From contig NZ_LT828648.1 in assembly GCF_900169565.1 (NCBI RefSeq), positions 2,826,501 through 2,890,500 of the forward strand: DNA of 64,000 nucleotides, read 5' to 3'. Numbering within the stretch: position 1 is the stretch's first letter; every line of letters begins with the position of its first letter. This stretch comes from Nitrospira japonica (lineage in GTDB: Bacteria > Nitrospirota > Nitrospiria > Nitrospirales > Nitrospiraceae). Position numbers and translations under genes: made by a program. Below, one piece after another: positions 59,415 through 64,000 of the stretch. The notes beneath the pieces are model-generated. The model worked only from the letters and a program-made list of their open reading frames with translations. It searched no databases and was not told the DNA's origin.

Positions 59415-59894
59415 TCAGTCTCCGCCCTTGGGCGTGTCTCGTCTGTACTCGACCGCGATGTCGTCCTCTTCGGTCAGGCCGAGGCCGGCGCGAAATGATT
59501 CCAGAAGTTCGGTCACGTAGTCGATGTCGCGCGGGTCTTTGCCCTCGGGCGATCCGAGGTAGGATTCGCACAGCTCGAGTCCGGTTCGGAAATGGCGGGG
59601 GATCGTTTCTTCCGTGACCTGCTGCCACGTAATATAGATGCAGAACGCGTGGAAGGCATCGGCGTTCGGATGAGCCGCCGCAAGGAGGAGCAGGTGTTCG
59701 TATGCCTCGCGCGCCGATGCTCCGGCGGAGGAGGAAAACCGATCTTCCAGGTCCACCGCCGTGAGCCAATCCGGACCCAGTTGCATTTGGGACCGTTGAA
59801 AGGCTTCGCGGGCGGCCAGCGCGGCGTCGAATTGCATCGAACGAGCATACTTGCAGAGTCCGTTCAGGTCAATGTGCAGGCGGGTCGGCCGCAC
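59415..59894 (-). CDS. Hypothetical protein upstream of TPR gene
   Basis: This gene of 159 codons from a GTG at 59894 encodes a soluble helical protein that contains AHPNADAFHAFCIYITWQQV and a conserved-looking acidic end. No family is recognised. The frame is open to a TTG at 59939, but that would overlap the start of the divergent SagB-type gene; the ATG at 59837 is another possible start. It is probably co-transcribed with the TPR gene. Confidence 0.5.
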   Translation of the reverse strand: MRPTRLHIDLNGLCKYARSMQFDAALAAREAFQRSQMQLGPDWLTAVDLEDRFSSSAGASAREAYEHLLLLAAAHPNADAFHAFCIYITWQQVTEETIPRHFRTGLELCESYLGSPEGKDPRDIDYVTELLESFRAGLGLTEEDDIAVEYRRDTPKGGD

Positions 59895-59938
59895 GTTTAC
59901 TTCGGTACGGGCACTTTGTACACTGGCGACACGCTCCA

Positions 59939-61705
59939 ATGAACGAAGGCCATTCCCCGATATCTTCTTCGGAACCCCCGGTTTCCGACACGGTCGACCA
60001 GGTCATCTGGTATCACAATCGAACGAAGCATCATTTTCATCGCTACGCCCGTTCGATGGGATATCTGGATTGGGCCAATCAACCCGATCCCTTTCGGCGC
60101 TATGAAGGGTCCGAAATCATCCGACTGCCCTTGGTGGGTCCGGAAGAGGATCCGGTTTCGCCTTCCTACGACGAGCTGTTCAATGCCCATGACGTCATCG
60201 TCCATCCGCTTTCTTTGCGCAGCTTGTCCCGATTTTTCGAGTTGGCGCTCGCGCTTTCGGCTTGGAAACGGGTCGGAGAATCGGAATGGGCGCTTCGGAT
60301 CAATCCATCGTCCGGCAATCTGCACCCGACCGAGGGCTACGTTCTGCTGCCGGACATGTTCGAATGCGAGCTTCGGGCCGGCCTCTATCACTATGCGCCC
60401 AAAGAGCATGCCCTAGAACGCAGGGCCGCCTGTCCGTCCGGCAAGATCGCCCGTGTCTTGGCGCCGTTTCCGGCCCACGCGTTCATTTTGGGATTGACCT
60501 CAGTTCATTGGCGGGAGGCTTGGAAGTATGGCGAACGTGCCTTTCGCTATTGTCAGCACGACGTTGGCCATGCGATCGGAGCGGCTCGAATCTCCGCGGG
60601 CACACTGGGATGGCGAATGGTGCTGTTGGAGGGGAGTTCGCAGGACACCGCGGGACTTTTGCTTGGGACGAGCCGTCTGGAAGATTTTCAGGATGCCGAA
60701 CCAGAACATCCGGATTGTCTGGCGGTGATCTGGCCGGCCGCAACGGGCGGAGGTGCTTCAACCGAAACAGTTCCGCTTTATCTGGAACCCGCGGCGGTTG
60801 CCGAGGTGGCTGAGGGACCGTGGCACGGCCGCGCCAATCGCCTAAGCCACGAACATGGAGTCCAGTGGGATGTCATCGACATGGCTGCCGCGGCGTCATG
60901 GAAGCACGAGGCCGATCAACGGACGATCCGGACGGTGTCGCCTGATCGGTGCTCAGGCGGCGAGACGGTTGGTCAGGCGGAGTCATTGCCCGCCGCGCAG
61001 ATCATCCGCCAGCGACGGAGCGCCGTGGCGTTCGACGGCCGAACGTCCATTTCCTCAACCCGATTTTTTCGCATGCTGCGGCTCGTCATGCCGGGAGAGC
61101 AATGCGGCCAGTTGGACCGTACGGTTCCGTGGGACGTCTGGCCATATGATCCGGCGATTCATCTCATGCTGTTCGTACATCGGATCGACGGCCTGACACC
61201 GGGCCTGTATTTCTTCCTGCGCGCCCCATCCAAATTGTCATTCGTCCAGAACGCCATGAACCCTGAGTTGGTGTGGAGCAAGGCACCCGGCGTCCCGGAC
61301 GATCTGCCGCTCTATTGGTTGCTTGAGGGAGACGCGAAAAAACTGTCCGTTCAGGTCAGCTGCCATCAGGACATCGCCGGCGACAGCGCTTTTTCGTTCG
61401 GGATGTTGGCCGAATTCGAGGGGCGCTTGCGGAAAGATGGCGCCTGGTGGTATCCACGATTGTTCTGGGAATCGGGGTTGCTGGGTCAGGTTCTCTATCT
61501 GGACGCGGAAGCGGCGGGAGTACGGGCGACCGGTATCGGCTGTTTCTTCGATGATCCGGTTCACGAAGTTCTTGCCGTGAAATCGATGACGCTCCAATCG
61601 CTCTATCATTTCACCATCGGCGGACCGGTCGAAGACCGGCGTCTCCTGACCCTGCCTCCGTATTTTCATATTGTCGATAACCAAAAAATAGTAAAATCAT
61701 CATGA
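59939..61705 (+). CDS. SagB/ThcOx-type tandem nitroreductase-fold dehydrogenase
   Basis: The 588-residue protein contains two nitroreductase-like halves. The first (residues about 90-280) has RINPSSGNLHPTEGYVLLP, a SagB-type FMN-site motif, and HDVGHAIGAARISAGTLGW. The second (about 345-570) has QRRSAVAFDGRT, LMLFVHRIDGLTPGLYFF and the helix before GIGCFFDDPVHEVL. SagB-type enzymes oxidise azolines in ribosomal peptides, but no cyclodehydratase or precursor peptide is seen nearby. The ATG overlaps no other gene; the divergent gene leaves little room for a promoter. Confidence 0.85.
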   Translation: MNEGHSPISSSEPPVSDTVDQVIWYHNRTKHHFHRYARSMGYLDWANQPDPFRRYEGSEIIRLPLVGPEEDPVSPSYDELFNAHDVIVHPLSLRSLSRFFELALALSAWKRVGESEWALRINPSSGNLHPTEGYVLLPDMFECELRAGLYHYAPKEHALERRAACPSGKIARVLAPFPAHAFILGLTSVHWREAWKYGERAFRYCQHDVGHAIGAARISAGTLGWRMVLLEGSSQDTAGLLLGTSRLEDFQDAEPEHPDCLAVIWPAATGGGASTETVPLYLEPAAVAEVAEGPWHGRANRLSHEHGVQWDVIDMAAAASWKHEADQRTIRTVSPDRCSGGETVGQAESLPAAQIIRQRRSAVAFDGRTSISSTRFFRMLRLVMPGEQCGQLDRTVPWDVWPYDPAIHLMLFVHRIDGLTPGLYFFLRAPSKLSFVQNAMNPELVWSKAPGVPDDLPLYWLLEGDAKKLSVQVSCHQDIAGDSAFSFGMLAEFEGRLRKDGAWWYPRLFWESGLLGQVLYLDAEAAGVRATGIGCFFDDPVHEVLAVKSMTLQSLYHFTIGGPVEDRRLLTLPPYFHIVDNQKIVKSS

Positions 61706-61720
61706 TGGAAATTATAATTC

Positions 61721-62575
61721 ATGTTTAAGATTAAGAAAAAACCGGCCAAATCCAAGCCGCCTGAACTCTACAACATCATTGAGGACTACTCGGAGTTTGA
61801 TGCGCCTGGCAATGTCACCGTCTGCGCGATGACCCTCGCCGAGGATCTCGCAATGCATGCCAAGATCCTTTCTGAAAGTTACCAGATTCCGCTGGATCGG
61901 ATGACATCGTTGCTCACGGAGGGCGGCCTCTATGTCTATCCGCAAGTCGGCGGTGTGCTGACGCAAGGGCTTTTTTGCTGCGTGGTCGATCCGCAGGGCG
62001 GGCTGCCCAAACAGACGTGGGTCTTGGATCTCATGCAGTTTGCGGAGGCTGAGCAGGTGAGCCGCGCCAGGTCCTGTTCATTGCAGGACGCGGCGCTGGA
62101 AGTCTTCCGCCGTACCCTTCCGGATGAATTAAAGGCGAAGCTCGAACGGAAAAATCTGGGGCTGGACTACCGGACGGTCAGTCCACAGGTGGCCAAAGGC
62201 GGCGACATCAAGTACATCGATTTCAGGAAGGATTGGTCCCCGCATTTCAAGCGCCTCTGCATCATGCCGGACGGCCGGCTCGTGGAGACCGGCGGGCTGC
62301 AGGAGTTCGCTCAATTGCATGGGATCACCGAAGCGCAAGCGAAGACGCTGATCGGCGAGGGGGGGATCCTGGAAGTCGGAGAAGAAGTCCTGGCTTGCCA
62401 GATCGTGAATGGGCAGCCGGCCGTCGCGCGGTTCAGCGCAAAAAACTATGTCAAAGCGAAAGAACTGGTGACTGCGAAAGGACTTCACCTGATGGATGCG
62501 CTCAGCGAGATTGGTTACAACGATCCCGCCATGATGCGCGGACTGATGCGCAAGGAATTGACCGCCGGACGCTAG
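61721..62575 (+). CDS. Hypothetical protein downstream of the SagB-type gene
   Basis: The 284-residue protein starts with a very basic segment (MFKIKKKPAKSKPPELYNII) and ends with helices (MDALSEIGYNDPAMMRGLMR). The middle shows alternating strands and helices, with no recognised motif. It is 15 bases after the SagB-type gene, and an AT-rich patch with a TATAAT sits at 61713-61718, too close to the ATG to be its own promoter. Coupling to the upstream gene is likely. Confidence 0.6.
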   Translation: MFKIKKKPAKSKPPELYNIIEDYSEFDAPGNVTVCAMTLAEDLAMHAKILSESYQIPLDRMTSLLTEGGLYVYPQVGGVLTQGLFCCVVDPQGGLPKQTWVLDLMQFAEAEQVSRARSCSLQDAALEVFRRTLPDELKAKLERKNLGLDYRTVSPQVAKGGDIKYIDFRKDWSPHFKRLCIMPDGRLVETGGLQEFAQLHGITEAQAKTLIGEGGILEVGEEVLACQIVNGQPAVARFSAKNYVKAKELVTAKGLHLMDALSEIGYNDPAMMRGLMRKELTAGR

Positions 62576-62682
62576 CGTTCGAATACGAGCCGACCTCTGC
62601 CGAAACTCCTCTCCTTCTGCGCATGATCATGGGCATGCATGACAGGACTGCCTTGAAAGGACGATCCGGGACCGATGCTGTC

Positions 62683-63165
62683 TCAGGGGATGAGCGTGTG
62701 ATTGTGCGGCGTGGGAGTCAGCACCCGATTTCGTTCCATCATGGCTGTCTTCGTCCTTGACCGACCTATCAGTACGCCAAGCAGCGTACCCGTTACGTTC
62801 GTGACCACGTCGAAGACAGAGGGAAACCGGGAGTGACAATAGACCTGATAGAACTCGATGCTCAGCGAAAGGAGCGCGCCGACGGTCCCGGCCAGCAGCA
62901 TGTGGCGAACAGGCTTGCTGGAATTCAACAGTCGGCTCAGGAAGTAGCCGAGTGGAAAGAATAGAAGAGTATTGCCGATCAGATCGGAGGCAATATCCAG
63001 TAAATAGGCGGGAGAGCGAAGGTCTTGCGCCGTGGGAAGCCATTTGATGTATTCCCAGTGCGAGTGTCCGACGAAATTCTTCAGCGGCAACGTGCCGACC
63101 ATCAGGATCACGATGGTCCATGCGGCCGCAAAAAGAAGGTCCGGATGTATTCGTCGGGCGAACAT
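62683..63165 (-). CDS. VanZ-like family membrane protein
   Basis: The 160-residue protein has about four membrane helices and the VanZ features DIASDLIGNTLLFFPLGYF, LLSLSIEFYQVYCHSRFPSVFDVVTNVTGTLLG. VanZ-like proteins are small inner-membrane proteins of poorly known function; the name comes from teicoplanin resistance, but most members have nothing to do with it. No resistance genes are adjacent. Confidence 0.82.
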   Translation of the reverse strand: MFARRIHPDLLFAAAWTIVILMVGTLPLKNFVGHSHWEYIKWLPTAQDLRSPAYLLDIASDLIGNTLLFFPLGYFLSRLLNSSKPVRHMLLAGTVGALLSLSIEFYQVYCHSRFPSVFDVVTNVTGTLLGVLIGRSRTKTAMMERNRVLTPTPHNHTLIP

Positions 63166-63294
63166 GTCTTCAGGAGGTCCCGATTCGTATCACGGGAGGC
63201 ATGTTCACACTGCGGGCCGTGGAGCGGCGCACGCGATGAGCGCGGACACGCGTCGACGGTTCATCGGGAATGGCGTACAAGACGTGTACGAGCG

Positions 63295-63657
63295 TTACTT
63301 GGCGAGTTCCTCTTTGACGGCGTCGACCAGCTTGATCAAGTCAAAGGGTTTCTCAAAGACGCGACGGGCGCCGAACAGTTTGGCGACGTCCAGAAAATTC
63401 CGATCACCCTGCGCTCCGGTCATGGCGATCACCTTGGCGTCCACGTATTCCCGGGTCAATTGCAGCGTCGCCTCGAGGCCGTCCGTTCCGGGCATGAGGA
63501 TGTCCATGATGACGAGATCGATACGGTTTTTTTGATAGGCATGCAGGCCTTCCTGTCCGTCCCGGGCCTCGATGACCTGGTACTGGGCTTTCTCCAGGAC
63601 ATCTTTGAGGAGATGCCGGATCGAATCTTCATCGTCGATGACAAGAATAGTGGCCAT
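63295..63657 (-). CDS. Single-domain response regulator
   Basis: The 120-residue protein MATILVIDDEDSIRHLLKDV is a lone receiver domain with D8-D9, phospho-acceptor D52 (VIMDILMPGTDG), a Thr in AMTGAQ and the Lys of FEKPFD. It probably relays phosphate or binds a partner, as no output domain is present. The start at 63657 is preceded by AAGGAG at 11 bases; the longer frame to 63741 is not supported. No kinase gene is in view. Confidence 0.85.
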   Translation of the reverse strand: MATILVIDDEDSIRHLLKDVLEKAQYQVIEARDGQEGLHAYQKNRIDLVIMDILMPGTDGLEATLQLTREYVDAKVIAMTGAQGDRNFLDVAKLFGARRVFEKPFDLIKLVDAVKEELAK

Positions 63658-63835
63658 GATGATCAATGCTCCTTGAGCCCACTGAATACTACCCGCAGTC
63701 GGTGGCGGCTGTCTAGGAAGAATGCGATTGCGGGCGCTCAAAACCTCCGATGCGCGAGGACGGGCCGCATCCGTGCAAGCGGACCGCGCGATAACGCGAC
63801 ACGCAGATGAGGAGGAGCCCGATCAGCGCGGACGC

Positions 63836-63865
63836 TTGACCTCATTCGGCGATATTTGCTACAAA
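63836..63865 (+). promoter_or_regulatory. Predicted promoter of the right-edge gene
   Basis: TTGACC (63836-63841), an 18-base spacer and TACAAA (63860-63865) with an extended TGC. The GTG at 63922 is 57 bases from the -10 box. The gap from 63658 to 63921 otherwise holds no gene I can support. Confidence 0.4.
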
Positions 63866-63921
63866 GCTGTGACGCTCATACCACCGCGACGCTCACCCCC
63901 ATTATCATCCCGGAGATTGTC

Positions 63922-64000
63922 GTGTCGGACCAGGACTGGCTCTGGACGCGCCGAGCCTTGCTGAAAACCTCGCTTGTCGGACTGCTTGCCGTCAGCGGAC
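63922..64000 (+). CDS. 5' end of a Tat-exported protein (partial)
   Basis: A GTG start with CCGGAGA 7 bases upstream opens a frame that runs off the right edge after 26 codons. The translation MSDQDWLWTRRALLKTSLVG contains the twin-arginine motif TRRALLK and then a hydrophobic stretch, a Tat signal peptide. The mature protein is outside the window. Tat substrates often carry metal or redox cofactors. Confidence 0.6.
   Translation, partial: MSDQDWLWTRRALLKTSLVGLLAVSG

Overview
The window is a gene-dense, roughly 60 % GC stretch of bacterial chromosome. A lipid A deacylase-like outer-membrane protein, a lipobox protein and abundant two-component parts indicate a Gram-negative organism. The mix of a coproheme-decarboxylase-type member of the chlorite dismutase family, type III pantothenate kinase, YCF48/TIG exported proteins and this housekeeping set fits Nitrospirota, probably a Nitrospira relative. 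That placement is an inference, because no rRNA or nitrite-oxidation gene is present to confirm it.

Layout. 1-2600: leftward genes of unknown function behind chdC, which has its own promoter and a strong terminator. 2800-7100: cinA-thpR, a REC/HD response regulator and two small exported proteins. 7300-15540: rightward recA-recX-alaS-ruvX-mltG-deoC, a phosphopentomutase-like protein with an eroded active site, and a RidA-family protein, in places overlapping. 15600-18390: a secreted pair, a five-repeat TIG protein and a YCF48-type propeller, behind a near-consensus promoter. 18460-28400: leftward rsmE-dnaJ-dnaK-grpE and coaX-birA-nadC-valS. 28480-35790: a 37-residue basic protein, a receiver protein with a long helical tail, a HAD phosphatase, a sirtuin, a ketopantoate reductase fused to a sulfite-oxidase-like domain, a MATE exporter and a DUF2779 nuclease.

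35800-40390 is a leftward surface-acylation operon: an SGNH hydrolase fused to a PAS domain, an AlgI-type MBOAT acyltransferase and an AlgJ-type SGNH protein. A tRNA-Ser(CGA) follows. 41089-52777 is the centre of interest, a compact lipopeptide locus. It encodes one giant synthetase (fatty acyl-AMP ligase, ACP, C, A, PCP, C, A, PCP, thioesterase), a cyclic-peptide-type ABC exporter and an Sfp-type phosphopantetheinyl transferase. The expected product is an N-acylated dipeptide whose second residue is probably glycine. The synthetase frame does not stop at the end of the thioesterase but runs about 1 kb into the exporter gene, and the exporter homology begins without a start codon, so a frameshift or fusion is suspected. 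The thioesterase has a Cys nucleophile and appears to lack the usual His.

52800-64000: tadA, an ECF sigma/RskA-type anti-sigma pair, a GT-B glycosyltransferase, TPR proteins, a candidate lipoprotein/PagL pair, a SagB-type tandem nitroreductase, VanZ, a lone receiver protein, and the first codons of a Tat-exported protein at the right edge.
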